From the NCBI RefSeq assembly GCF_902506065.1, contig NZ_LR732912.1:747427-789034 (forward strand): 41,608 nucleotides of DNA, given 5' to 3'. Below the pieces are notes generated by a model. The model was not told the DNA's origin. It did no database searches and saw nothing but the letters and a program-made list of their open reading frames with translations. Of this stretch, positions 25,687 to 34,821 are shown piece by piece; positions within the stretch are counted from its first letter, which is position 1, and each line of letters begins with the position of its first letter. The position numbers and the translations under genes were made by a program. Origin of the DNA: Arthrobacter sp. 9V. GTDB lineage: Bacteria > Actinomycetota > Actinomycetes > Actinomycetales > Micrococcaceae.

Positions 25687-26373
25687 CTACGGCCGCGCTG
25701 CGAAGCGCTCCAGCAAGTCCACGTGTCCGGACACGATCAACATGTCGTGGCCGGACACCTTGGTTTCCGGCCGCGCGTAGGTGAAGTCCTCGCCGGGCGT
25801 CTTCACGCCAACGATCGTCACGCCATACTTCGAGCGGACCTTGGATTCCTCCAGCGTGAAGCCCACCGTTTCCTTGGGCGGGTACATTTTGACGATCGCG
25901 TAGTCGTCGTCGAACTCAATGAAGTCCAGCATTCGTCCGGACACCAGGTGGGCTGCCCGCACCCCGGCGTCGGCTTCCGGGTAGATCACGTGGTTGGCGC
26001 CGATCCGGGTGAGGATCTTGCCGTGGGACGGGGTGATTGCCTTGACCCAGAGGTGTTGGATGCCCAAGTCCACCAGGTTCACGGTAATGAGCACGGAGGA
26101 CTCGATGGAGGTACCAACACCCACCACCGCTGAGCTGAATTCCTGGGCGCCCAGCTGGCGCAGCGCATCAATATTGGTGGCATCGGCTTCCACCACGTGG
26201 GTGAGCACAGGTGCCCACTTCTGGACGAGGGTGCGGTCGCGCTCAATGGCCAGGACCTCGCGGCCTTGCTTGACCAGCTGCTCAGCGGTGGCGGATCCAA
26301 ACCGGCCAAGTCCAATGACCAGCACTGGTGAGTTGTGGGCGGGGCGGTTTGCGGCCCCTGTGCTACTAGCCAA
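25687..26373 (-). CDS. ktrA: Ktr potassium uptake regulatory subunit (RCK domain)
   Basis: This 228-residue protein has the TrkA-N Rossmann domain VLVIGLGRFGSATAEQLVKQG, with the acidic residue AIERD ending the second strand, and a TrkA-C domain from about 140. It should form a gating ring under the KtrB pore, responding to ATP/ADP or similar nucleotides. The start is TTG at 26373, overlapping the ktrB stop by 8 bp, with GGAAGAG about 10 bp ahead. The operon order is ktrB then ktrA. Confidence 0.9.
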   Translation of the reverse strand: MASSTGAANRPAHNSPVLVIGLGRFGSATAEQLVKQGREVLAIERDRTLVQKWAPVLTHVVEADATNIDALRQLGAQEFSSAVVGVGTSIESSVLITVNLVDLGIQHLWVKAITPSHGKILTRIGANHVIYPEADAGVRAAHLVSGRMLDFIEFDDDYAIVKMYPPKETVGFTLEESKVRSKYGVTIVGVKTPGEDFTYARPETKVSGHDMLIVSGHVDLLERFAARP

Positions 26374-27799
26374 TGATTGGCCTCTCTTCCGGGTAGTGGT
26401 ACAGCTGACTGCGTTGGCGCAAGGCCAACCCGGCCGCCAGGGTTACGGTGCCCACGCGGCCGGCGAACATCAGGGCTGTCAGGACGTAAACGCCCGACGG
26501 CGGCAGCTCGGCACTGAGGTTGGTGCTGAGTCCAACGGTGGCGAAGGCAGAAATGGATTCGAAAAGCACCCTGTCCAGTGAGGCGCCGCTGATGGAGAGC
26601 AACAGGAATGCCGCCACCGACACCAAGGTGGCTCCGGCTACGATCACGGAGATGGCCACCCGCATGGTCCCTTGGGGAATGGTGCGTCCGTAAACCTTCA
26701 CATCGGCGTCGCCGCGGGCCTCGGCCATGATGGCCAGGAACATGACGGCGATGGTGGTCACTTTGATGCCGCCGGCGGTGGAGGCAGAGCCGCCACCGGC
26801 AAACATCAGGGCATCGGTGAGGAGCATGGTGGTGGATTCCATATGGTTCTGGTCCACCAGGTTGAAGCCGCCTGATCGGGTCATGACGGAAGCAAACAGG
26901 GAATGGGTGATCTTGTCGCCAAGGTTCATGTGGGCGATTGTCCGCACGTTGTCCCACTCCATGGACGCCCACAGGACCGTGCCCGCAGCGAGCAGGATGA
27001 AGGAGACCTGAATGGTGAGCTTGGTGTGCAGGTTCCACTTTTTCCAGTTGAGCCCGTTCTGCTGCAGCACCATCACCACGGGGAATCCAAGGCTGCCGAG
27101 GAAGACGCCCAGCATCAGCGGAATAAGGATCCAAAGATCGGTCTCGTAGGGGACGATGCCATCCGAGTGCGGGGTGAATCCGGCGTTGTTGAACGCGGAG
27201 ATCGAATAGAAAACGCCATGCCACACGGACTGCCAGAAGCTCTCACCGAGCACCATGAAACGGGGAATCAGCACAATGGCCAAGGCCCCTTCGATGACCA
27301 CTGAGGTTACGATCACGATCCGGAGCAAGGTACCAACTTCACCAAGCCTGCCCGCGTTGTTCATGGCTTCCTGGGCGATGAGTTTGCCGCGAACGCCCAG
27401 CCTTTTGCTGACCATGAGTGCCAGCAGGGAAGCCAGTGTCAGCGTGCCGAGGCCGCCAACGAAGATGCCGATCAGGATGACCAGCTGACCAAAGAAGGTC
27501 CAGTGCGTGGCGGTGGAAACTACTGTCAGTCCCGTGACGCAGACGGCGGAGACCGCTGTGAACATGGACTGGTGCAGGGGAGTGGCCGTGCCGGCCGTGG
27601 AAGCGGCGGGCAGGGATAGCAACCCTGTGAAAACCAGGATCACCACGGCAAAGACGGTCAACGCCAAACGCGCGGGTGAAGTGTTGGCGATGTTGTCGAC
27701 GAAGTCACGCACGCGCGTGAAGATCCATAGACCTTCCCGCTCCTGCTGGTTGGGTTGCCAGTTGGTCGGGCTGGTGGACCGCGACTGGCTTTGAGACAT
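26366..27799 (-). CDS. ktrB: Ktr/Trk-type potassium transporter pore subunit
   Basis: This 477-residue integral membrane protein has the four-repeat M1-P-M2 plan of the Trk/Ktr/HKT superfamily. Each pore loop shows its filter glycine: AVCVTGLTVV, SAFNNAGFTPHS, MTRSGGFNLV and SAFATVGLSTNLS. It should import K+ (with or without Na+) with KtrA as partner. The start at ATG 27799 has GAGGAAGAG at good spacing; a longer frame to 27844 lacks this. The gene is divergent from acuC, and the ~100-bp gap must carry both promoters. Confidence 0.93.
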   Translation of the reverse strand: MSQSQSRSTSPTNWQPNQQEREGLWIFTRVRDFVDNIANTSPARLALTVFAVVILVFTGLLSLPAASTAGTATPLHQSMFTAVSAVCVTGLTVVSTATHWTFFGQLVILIGIFVGGLGTLTLASLLALMVSKRLGVRGKLIAQEAMNNAGRLGEVGTLLRIVIVTSVVIEGALAIVLIPRFMVLGESFWQSVWHGVFYSISAFNNAGFTPHSDGIVPYETDLWILIPLMLGVFLGSLGFPVVMVLQQNGLNWKKWNLHTKLTIQVSFILLAAGTVLWASMEWDNVRTIAHMNLGDKITHSLFASVMTRSGGFNLVDQNHMESTTMLLTDALMFAGGGSASTAGGIKVTTIAVMFLAIMAEARGDADVKVYGRTIPQGTMRVAISVIVAGATLVSVAAFLLLSISGASLDRVLFESISAFATVGLSTNLSAELPPSGVYVLTALMFAGRVGTVTLAAGLALRQRSQLYHYPEERPIIG

Positions 27800-27888
27800 G
27801 GCGCTCTTCCTCGGTTGAACAAGCTTTCCTGAGTAGTAAACCACTATTCCCGCGACGTAACCGGGCGGACGGGTACTCCGGGCTCAGG

Positions 27889-27894
27889 TAGCCT
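27889..27894 (+). promoter_or_regulatory. -10 box for leaderless acuC
   Basis: TAGCCT is 7 bp from the ATG at 27902; no ribosome site is present ahead of this start. Confidence 0.5.
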
Positions 27895-27901
27895 GTTCTG
27901 G

Positions 27902-29128
27902 ATGAACTCACGGCTTGGAACAACAGCTTCCAGCATTACGCGGTCCGCACTGCCAACGACGGTGGTGTGGGATCCAGCCATGACTGCTTACAACTTTGGC
28001 CCGGGACATCCCATGGCGCCGCAGCGGCTTGAGCTGACAGCGCGGCTTGCCGAATCCCTGGGCCTTTTCAACCACAACCATGTGGCGGTCCAAGCGCCGA
28101 CGGTAGCCACCGACGTCGAACTTTTTTCCGTACACAGCCGTGAATATGTTCAGGCCGTACGCCGGGTCAGTGCTGACCCTTCCGCACCGGAGGCGGACCG
28201 CGGGCTGGGTACCGAGGATGATCCTGCGTTCGCCGGCATGCACGAGGCCAGTGCCCGTCTGGCCGGCGGTTCGCTGCTGGCTGCGGAGACCATCCTGAGC
28301 GGCCAGGCAGTCCGCGCTGTGAACTTCAGCGGCGGAATGCACCACGCAGCGCGTGAGCGTGCCAGCGGTTTTTGTGTTTATAACGACGTCGCCTTGGCCA
28401 TCCAACGGCTTCTCGACGGCGGCGTGAAACGTGTGGTGAGCATCGACGTCGACGCCCATCACGGCGATGGCACGCAGAGCATTTTCTGGAACGACCCCCG
28501 CGTCATGACCATCAGCCTGCACGAGACCGGCCTCACCCTCTTTCCCGGGACCGGTTTTGCCAATGAAACCGGCGGTCCCAGTGCGCTTGGAACGGTGGTC
28601 AACGTTGCGCTCCCTGCTTACACAGGGGATGCGGCCTGGTTGCGGGCTTTCCACGCAGTGGTCCCGCAGCTCGTGGGGGCGTTCCAACCCGAAGTCATTG
28701 TTAGCCAGCACGGATGCGACTCCCACCGGGATGACCCCCTGACGCACCTGAACCTCAGCGTGGACGGACAGCGTGAGGCAGCGTCCGCCGTCGCCGGCCT
28801 TGCAGCCCGTTACTGCGAGAACCGTTGGATCGCTACCGGCGGGGGCGGGTACGACGTGACTGGCGTTGTGCCGCGGGCCTGGAGCCATTTGATAGGTATG
28901 GTGACCCAGCGCCCGGTTCCGCTCCGCACGCCGGTTCCTGAAGCGTGGCGGGCATATGTGAAGGAAACCTACGGCGTGTGGGCCCCGGAGTCCATGGGCG
29001 ATGACGTGGACGTCTGGTGGCGGTCCTGGGAGGTGGGCTACGATCCCGCGGACGAGGTTGACCGCACCGTTATTGCCACACGCAAAGAGATCTTCCCCCT
29101 CTATGGCCTGGACCCGTGGTTCGACTAA
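27902..29128 (+). CDS. acuC: Acetoin-utilisation-type deacetylase (histone deacetylase family)
   Basis: This 408-residue protein belongs to the arginase/deacetylase fold. It has the catalytic His pair GGMHHAARERASGFCVYNDVA (His147, His148), the zinc-binding VSIDVDAHHGDGTQ (Asp182, Asp184, His186) and the later zinc ligand region SQHGCDSH (Asp273), ending with the GGGGYD loop. AcuC-type enzymes remove acyl groups from lysines, in known cases from acetyl-CoA synthetase; acs starts at the left edge of this window but about 28 kb away. An alternative start at Met27 would drop only the variable N-terminus. Confidence 0.92.
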   Translation: MNSRLGTTASSITRSALPTTVVWDPAMTAYNFGPGHPMAPQRLELTARLAESLGLFNHNHVAVQAPTVATDVELFSVHSREYVQAVRRVSADPSAPEADRGLGTEDDPAFAGMHEASARLAGGSLLAAETILSGQAVRAVNFSGGMHHAARERASGFCVYNDVALAIQRLLDGGVKRVVSIDVDAHHGDGTQSIFWNDPRVMTISLHETGLTLFPGTGFANETGGPSALGTVVNVALPAYTGDAAWLRAFHAVVPQLVGAFQPEVIVSQHGCDSHRDDPLTHLNLSVDGQREAASAVAGLAARYCENRWIATGGGGYDVTGVVPRAWSHLIGMVTQRPVPLRTPVPEAWRAYVKETYGVWAPESMGDDVDVWWRSWEVGYDPADEVDRTVIATRKEIFPLYGLDPWFD

Positions 29129-29155
29129 GCGTTCCGTGGTTCGGCTGAGCGTTCC
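29116..29155. repeat. 20-bp tandem duplication over the acuC stop codon
   Basis: Two adjacent 20-bp units (29116-29135, 29136-29155) match at 18 positions. The first ends acuC with TAA; the second copy carries TGA at the equivalent place, so the gene end is duplicated but silent. Confidence 0.8.
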
Positions 29156-29216
29156 CCGATGCGGCTGCGCGCTTGTAGCGCCACGAAACAGGGATGCCAA
29201 TTGGCGTATATGTCGC

Positions 29217-29222
29217 TAGGGT
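29217..29222 (+). promoter_or_regulatory. -10 box for ArsR-like gene
   Basis: TAGGGT is 7 bp from the ATG at 29230. The intervening GGGAGG could also act as a ribosome site for the overlapping GTG at 29233. Confidence 0.45.
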
Positions 29223-29229
29223 GGGAGGC

Positions 29230-29820
29230 ATGGTGACTGACGACGTATTTGCCGTCATAGCTGAGGCAACCAGGCGCGATATCCTGGTCTCCCTCCGCTC
29301 TGGGGATAAAGCTGTAGGCGAATTGGTGGAGGAACTGGCTGCGAGCCAGCCCACTATCTCCAAGCACTTGAAAGTGCTCCGTGAGGCGGATCTCGTCAGC
29401 ATGCGCGCTCAGGGCCAGAAGCGCTTCTATGCGCTGAATCCCAAGCCGCTCGCCGGCGTCGCCAGCTGGCTGGAAACGTTCGACGTCGGCACCCCGGCTC
29501 CCGCCGTCGTCGCGCCTTCCGAAACGCCAGCCGCGGCAGAGCCCGCAGTGGTAAAGCCCGCTACGGTAGAGCCTGCCACAGCTGAACCCACCACCACTGT
29601 TGCTCCCGCTGCGGAAGTTCCGGCCAACCGGGCGGATGCCGTAGGGCAGGCGGTGAGGGTCCACGCGAGCGGGACCCCGGTCTCCCTGGACCCGGCCTCG
29701 GACGATACTGTTCCCCAGCAGATTGGCCGCACCGTTGGCCGTGCTGCCACTAAGGCAGCTGACCTTCTGGCTAATCTCCCGAACTTGCCCAACCTCCCGA
29801 AATTCGGCCGTAAGCGATAG
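29230..29820 (+). CDS. ArsR-family winged-helix regulator with low-complexity tail
   Basis: The first ~82 residues are a compact ArsR winged helix: DDVFAVIAEATRRDILVSL, then AVGELVEELAASQPTISKHLKVLREADLV as recognition region and RFYALNPKPL in the wing. No metal-binding Cys box is seen. The remaining ~110 residues are Ala/Pro/Glu/Thr-rich, ending with a helical TKAADLLANLPNLPNLPKF and basic GRKR. Such a tail is unusual for ArsR proteins and could mediate nucleoid or protein contact. Start is ATG 29230 or GTG 29233; both fit. Confidence 0.82.
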   Translation: MVTDDVFAVIAEATRRDILVSLRSGDKAVGELVEELAASQPTISKHLKVLREADLVSMRAQGQKRFYALNPKPLAGVASWLETFDVGTPAPAVVAPSETPAAAEPAVVKPATVEPATAEPTTTVAPAAEVPANRADAVGQAVRVHASGTPVSLDPASDDTVPQQIGRTVGRAATKAADLLANLPNLPNLPKFGRKR

Positions 29821-29830
29821 TTGAACCCGA

Positions 29831-29915
29831 GTTAACGTGATCCTCCTCACATTGTGAGTTGTTGTTAACCTGCAGCTTCCTTGAGTTTTCAACGATTTTC
29901 TACAGTTGTGTTAAC
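29831..29915. promoter_or_regulatory. Three GTTAAC palindromes upstream of gdhA
   Basis: GTTAAC occurs at 29831-29836, 29864-29869 and 29910-29915 in the gdhA leader region, together with a CTCAC-N3-GTGAG palindrome between the first two. In GC-rich DNA three AT-rich six-mers within 85 bp is notable and suggests a regulator site. TACAGT at 29901-29906 could be a -10 box. Confidence 0.4.
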
Positions 29916-29976
29916 TCAGCGATGGTGGTCACATTGGCTTCGGATGGAGATCCCACCTCCCTCGGTGCAACCATGA

Positions 29977-31365
<1,389 letters not shown>

Positions 31366-31374
31366 CACCCCTTC

Positions 31375-31442
31375 ACCCAACTAGGGGACAGCACCTGTCG
31401 CAATGAACGTCCATTGCGACAGGTGCTGTCCCCTACTTGGGT
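31375..31442. terminator. Very long perfect hairpin between convergent gdhA and lldD
   Basis: Arms 31382-31405 and 31412-31435 are perfectly complementary over 24 bp with a 6-nt loop; after one mismatch the pairing continues for six more bases (31375-31380 with 31437-31442). There is no U-run, but the position 5-10 bp from both stops argues for a bidirectional end point. Confidence 0.75.
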
Positions 31443-31446
31443 GCGG

Positions 31447-32778
31447 TTAGCGCTGCAGCAGCCGCACGTGGTCCGGGTTCAGGTCCGACACCTTGCTCAC
31501 GCCCAGCAGTGCCATGGTGCGGGTCATGTCTTTCTCCAGGATTTGGATGGTGCGGTCCACGCCCTCGCGTCCACCGGCCATGAGTCCATAGAGGTAGGCG
31601 CGGCCGATTAGGGCGAAATCGGCTCCCAGAGCCAGTGCCGCCACGATGTCCGCGCCGCTCATGATGCCTGTGTCCAGGATGACCTCAGCGTCACTGTTGT
31701 CCGCTTTCAGTGCCGTGGTGACTTCCGGCAGCAGGTGGAACGGGATGGGTGCGCGGTCCAGTTGGCGGCCGCCGTGGTTGGACAGGATGATGCCGTCCGC
31801 GCCGTGGTCAACAACGCGCCGGGCGTCTTCCACGGTTTGGATGCCCTTGACCACCAGCTTGCCCTTCCACGTTTCGCGGAGCCAGTCCAGGTCCTCGTAG
31901 GTCAGGGTGGGGTCGAACATGGAGTTGATGAGGTCTGCCACGGTGCCGGTGTAACGCGAGAGCGAGGCGAACGTCAGGGGTTCGTGCGTGAGGAAGTTGA
32001 ACCACCAGGCCGGGCGGTACGAGGCGTCCAGAACGGTTTTGATGGTCAGTGCCGGCGGGATGGTCATGCCGTTACGGACATCCCGCAGGCGGGCGCCGGC
32101 TACGGCTGTGTCCACGGTGACCATGAGGGTGTCGTTGCCGGCTTTGGCGGCGCGTTCGATCAGTTCGAGCGAGCGGTCGCGGTCCGTCCACAGGTACAAC
32201 TGGAACCAGTTGCGACCGTTCGGGGCGGCGGTGGCAACGTCCTCGATGGAAGCTGTGCCCATGGTGGACAGGGTGTAGGGGATTCCGGCAGCTTCAGCGG
32301 CCTGCGAGCCTGCGTATTCGCCCTCCGACTGCATCATGCGGGTGAAACCCGTGGGCGCAATGCCGAATGGAAGGCGGGATTCCTTGCCCAGAATGTCTGT
32401 GCGGAGATCGATCTTGGACACGTCGCGCAGGATGCCCGGGCGGAACTCGATGTCCTGGAACGCCCGGCGTGCGCGGCGGAGCGTGATCTCTTCCTCTGCT
32501 GCACCGTCCGTGTAGTCAAACGGTGCCTGCGGGGTGCGACGCTTGGCCATGTCCCGCAGTTCCCAGATGGTGCTGGCGCGCCTGAGTCGCGCGGTCTTGC
32601 TGAATTCGGGCTTCTTGAACTGCATCAGCGGCGCGAGGTCCGAGACCTTTGGGACGCGTCGCTTCAGTGCCGGTGGCTGCACGACGGCGGGTGTCGGCTG
32701 TGGCGGGCGGCTCACGTCTTGATCGCTCCCGGCATTGGCGGGCGCAGCTGTGATCTTGGGGTCGAGGGTGTCGGTCAT
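31447..32778 (-). CDS. lldD: FMN-dependent L-lactate dehydrogenase / 2-hydroxy-acid oxidase
   Basis: This 443-residue flavoprotein is of the alpha-hydroxy acid dehydrogenase family. It has the active-site His335 and substrate-binding Arg338 in [12 protein letters not shown]-contacting Lys311 in LVVKGI, and Tyr89 in PFDYTDGAA. It should oxidise L-lactate to pyruvate with quinone as acceptor at the membrane; mycofactocin or monooxygenase relatives cannot be ruled out. The ~45-residue Pro-rich N-terminus is longer than usual. AAGGGAG precedes the ATG. Divergent lldR and two operators in the shared gap support the lactate assignment. Confidence 0.88.
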   Translation of the reverse strand: MTDTLDPKITAAPANAGSDQDVSRPPQPTPAVVQPPALKRRVPKVSDLAPLMQFKKPEFSKTARLRRASTIWELRDMAKRRTPQAPFDYTDGAAEEEITLRRARRAFQDIEFRPGILRDVSKIDLRTDILGKESRLPFGIAPTGFTRMMQSEGEYAGSQAAEAAGIPYTLSTMGTASIEDVATAAPNGRNWFQLYLWTDRDRSLELIERAAKAGNDTLMVTVDTAVAGARLRDVRNGMTIPPALTIKTVLDASYRPAWWFNFLTHEPLTFASLSRYTGTVADLINSMFDPTLTYEDLDWLRETWKGKLVVKGIQTVEDARRVVDHGADGIILSNHGGRQLDRAPIPFHLLPEVTTALKADNSDAEVILDTGIMSGADIVAALALGADFALIGRAYLYGLMAGGREGVDRTIQILEKDMTRTMALLGVSKVSDLNPDHVRLLQR

Positions 32779-32811
32779 GCGGTTCTCCCTTGAATTCTGT
32801 GGTCCAGCCTC

Positions 32812-32826
32812 TGTGGTCTAACCACA
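32812..32826. promoter_or_regulatory. FadR-type operator 1 (LldR site)
   Basis: TGTGGTCTAACCACA is a perfect 6-bp inverted repeat with 3-bp spacer and fits the GntR/FadR consensus TNGTNNNACNA. It covers the predicted start point of lldD transcription. Confidence 0.8.
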
Positions 32827-32855
32827 CTGTAATCCATGTGGTTGGACCACATCAA
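32826..32855 (-). promoter_or_regulatory. lldD promoter
   Basis: On the minus strand TTGATG (32855-32850) and TACAGT (32831-32826) are 18 bp apart. Operator 2 fills the spacer and operator 1 begins at the -10 box, a layout well suited to repression. Confidence 0.6.
32836..32852. promoter_or_regulatory. FadR-type operator 2 (LldR site)
   Basis: ATGTGGTTGGACCACAT is a perfect 7-bp inverted repeat with 3-bp spacer, also matching TNGTNNNACNA. Its centre is 25 bp from that of operator 1, and it lies just upstream of the lldR -10 box. Confidence 0.82.
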
Positions 32856-32856
32856 C

Positions 32857-32862
32857 TAGTAT
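32857..32862 (+). promoter_or_regulatory. -10 box for leaderless lldR
   Basis: TAGTAT is 6 bp from the ATG at 32869. Operator 2 ends 5 bp before it, so lldR is probably autoregulated. Confidence 0.55.
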
Positions 32863-32868
32863 TCCGAT

Positions 32869-33567
32869 ATGCGTACCCACGAGTTGGTCCTCCAATGGAT
32901 CGAGAAGCAGCTGTCCGATGGAGACCTCGCCCTGGGCGGGCGCTTGCCGGGAGAGCGTGCCATGGCCGAGCAGCTGAAGGTTTCCCGGACCTCGGTGCGG
33001 GAGGCGGTACGGATACTTGAGGCCATGGGTGTGGTCCGCGCCGGGGTGGGCTCGGGGAAGGATGCCGGAACCGTGGTGATCGCCGAGCCGGGCTCCGCCC
33101 TCGGTTCCACCCTTCGACTGCACGTGGCAACGCGACACCTGCCCGTGGCGGACATCGTGGAGACGCGCGTACTGCTGGAATCCTGGGCGGCGGAACGTGC
33201 TCACGTGGGAGTTCCGGCGTTGGAGGAAGCCGCGGACCTTCTGGATCAGATGGATACCGCCCCGGACATCGACGCCTTCCTGGCCCTGGATGCGCGTTTC
33301 CATGTGGCCCTGGCCCATGCGGCGGGGAACTCGGTGGTGAGCGCCATGATGGCTTCACTCCGGGGTGCGATCGAGAATTACGCGGGTGAGCTCACGGGAA
33401 ATCTCCCCGACTGGAACGCGACATCCACCAGGCTTCGGGCTGAGCACCGCGCCATCCTCGCCGCCGTGAACAGTCACGACGGCGCCAAGGCAGCTGAGCT
33501 TGTTGCCGCGCACATTCAGGGCTTCTACAAAGAAGCCGGAGTGGGCTCGAATCCCTCGCCGAAGTGA
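32869..33567 (+). CDS. lldR: GntR/FadR-family regulator (LldR type)
   Basis: This 232-residue protein has an N-terminal winged helix (GGRLPGERAMAEQLKVSRTSVREAVRILEAMGVV, 23-56) and a C-terminal FCD domain with likely metal ligands Asp141, His145, His193 and His215. FCD regulators bind small acids; with lldD divergent and two perfect operators between, L-lactate is the most likely signal. The start at ATG 32869 lacks a ribosome site but has a -10 box 6 bp ahead. The stop codon forms the first bases of a long hairpin shared with lacI. Confidence 0.88.
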   Translation: MRTHELVLQWIEKQLSDGDLALGGRLPGERAMAEQLKVSRTSVREAVRILEAMGVVRAGVGSGKDAGTVVIAEPGSALGSTLRLHVATRHLPVADIVETRVLLESWAAERAHVGVPALEEAADLLDQMDTAPDIDAFLALDARFHVALAHAAGNSVVSAMMASLRGAIENYAGELTGNLPDWNATSTRLRAEHRAILAAVNSHDGAKAAELVAAHIQGFYKEAGVGSNPSPK

Positions 33568-33611
33568 CACTTAATGCCAATGTTCACGCGGAACATTGGC
33601 ATTAAGTGTCA
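33565..33611. terminator. Perfect 21-bp hairpin shared by convergent lldR and LacI gene
   Basis: Arms 33565-33585 and 33591-33611 are perfectly complementary with a 5-nt loop. The stop codon of lldR is the first three bases of the left arm, and the stop of the LacI gene is the last three bases of the right arm. Confidence 0.8.
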
Positions 33612-34640
33612 ACTCGCGTGCTTGAGGGCCGGCGCCCCGGTGCTCTTGCGGATCTCCACCCTGGGGGAGAACTCATCCTGCGCCTGGGTGGCAGCTTCGC
33701 CGGCCTGCTGAATCTGTTCCCGCATCCTCCGCCAGGCCAGGCTTCCAAGCTCGTTGATGGGCACCGCTGCCGTGGTCAGCGGGGGAGTGGTGTATTTGGC
33801 GAACGGGATGTCGTCGAAGCCCGTCACGGAGATGTCCTCCGGGACGCGGATCCCACGCTCGTGCAGACCGCTGAGCAAGCCCATGGCCACGAGGTCATTG
33901 AAGGCCAGGACTCCGGTGGCACCACTGGAAATGATGGCTTCAGTGGATTCGTGGCCGGAGTCGAAGTTGGAGCCGCCGTAAAGCATCTGCAACTCGATTT
34001 CCGGGTGTTCCGTCCGGAACTGGTCCAGGCCAACAAGGCGTTGGCGGTTGGACGCACTGTGCTCGGGGCCGGAGAGGAACACCAGGCGGCGGTGGCCAAG
34101 GGTGACCAGATGCCGGGCGAGCTCCTGGATGCCCTGCCCGTAGTCCACGCTCAGGCTCGGAGTGTTGGTGGCGATGGTGGTCCGGTTGATCAAAACCAGC
34201 GGGTGCAGGGTGGGTGCCAGCTCTTCCAGCTCGGCATCGCTCATGCGTGGAGCGCAGAGCACCACGCCATCACAACGGCGCCTGGCCTCGCCGGCGAGGA
34301 TGGCTTCCTCGCTGGTAACTTCCGAGGAATCAGCAATGAGGACGCGGTAGCCATCTTGGGCCGCGGCGATGCTGAGGCCGCGGAGGATGGCCTGAAAAGT
34401 GGGGTTGGCCAGGTCCGGAACCACTATCCCGATTGTGTCTGTCTTGCCGAGTGCAAGGCTGCGCCCCACGGGATTGGGCTGGTACTTCAATTCGACAGCG
34501 GCGGCTCGAACCCGTGCAGCGATGCCGGGATCCACGGCGGCATTACCGTTCATGACGCGGGAGACCGTGGCGTGTGAAACGCCCGCCTTCTCTGCAACAT
34601 CGGCTATGCCGACGCGCCTGTTGGTGTTCCTGCGTGCCAT
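33609..34640 (-). CDS. LacI-family transcriptional regulator of the sugar-acid operon
   Basis: This 343-residue repressor has the LacI helix-turn-helix and hinge at the N-terminus (GIADVAEKAGVSHATVSRVMNGNAAVDPGIAARV, 11-45) and a periplasmic-binding-type effector domain (TIGIVVPDLANPTFQAIL; later VTGFDDIPFAKYTTPPLTT). ATG 34640 is preceded by AAGGGG at good spacing. It is divergent from the sugar-acid operon, and a symmetric LacI-type operator lies in the gap, so it very likely controls that operon. Effector unknown; an aldarate or uronate-derived metabolite is likely. Confidence 0.9.
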   Translation of the reverse strand: MARRNTNRRVGIADVAEKAGVSHATVSRVMNGNAAVDPGIAARVRAAAVELKYQPNPVGRSLALGKTDTIGIVVPDLANPTFQAILRGLSIAAAQDGYRVLIADSSEVTSEEAILAGEARRRCDGVVLCAPRMSDAELEELAPTLHPLVLINRTTIATNTPSLSVDYGQGIQELARHLVTLGHRRLVFLSGPEHSASNRQRLVGLDQFRTEHPEIELQMLYGGSNFDSGHESTEAIISSGATGVLAFNDLVAMGLLSGLHERGIRVPEDISVTGFDDIPFAKYTTPPLTTAAVPINELGSLAWRRMREQIQQAGEAATQAQDEFSPRVEIRKSTGAPALKHAS

Positions 34641-34735
34641 GTGGCCCCTTCCCATTGCCCGCCCCCCGAATGCTCCGTCGTTGGAGCAGTGGTTGACGTG
34701 ACCACCAGAGTCTTGATACAAAGCTTATAACGCTC

Positions 34736-34753
34736 TGAGAAAACGCTTTCTCA
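34736..34753. promoter_or_regulatory. LacI-family operator
   Basis: TGAGAAAACGCTTTCTCA is an inverted repeat with perfect 7-bp arms around a central CG-containing core, the classic shape of LacI/CcpA-type operators. It lies between the LacI gene and the sugar-acid operon, just downstream of AT-rich promoter-like sequence (TTGACG at 34693, TACAAA at 34717). Confidence 0.8.
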
Positions 34754-34821
34754 TGATTCTTCCCATACGAAGCCGGGCCGTCAAGCGGTTCACTCCTGCC
34801 TTTCTGAAAGGGGCATCTCTC

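Noticed and set aside
27908..29200. Long open frame on the minus strand opposite acuC
   Set aside because: acuC on the plus strand has full active-site motifs; the antisense frame is a codon-bias artefact.
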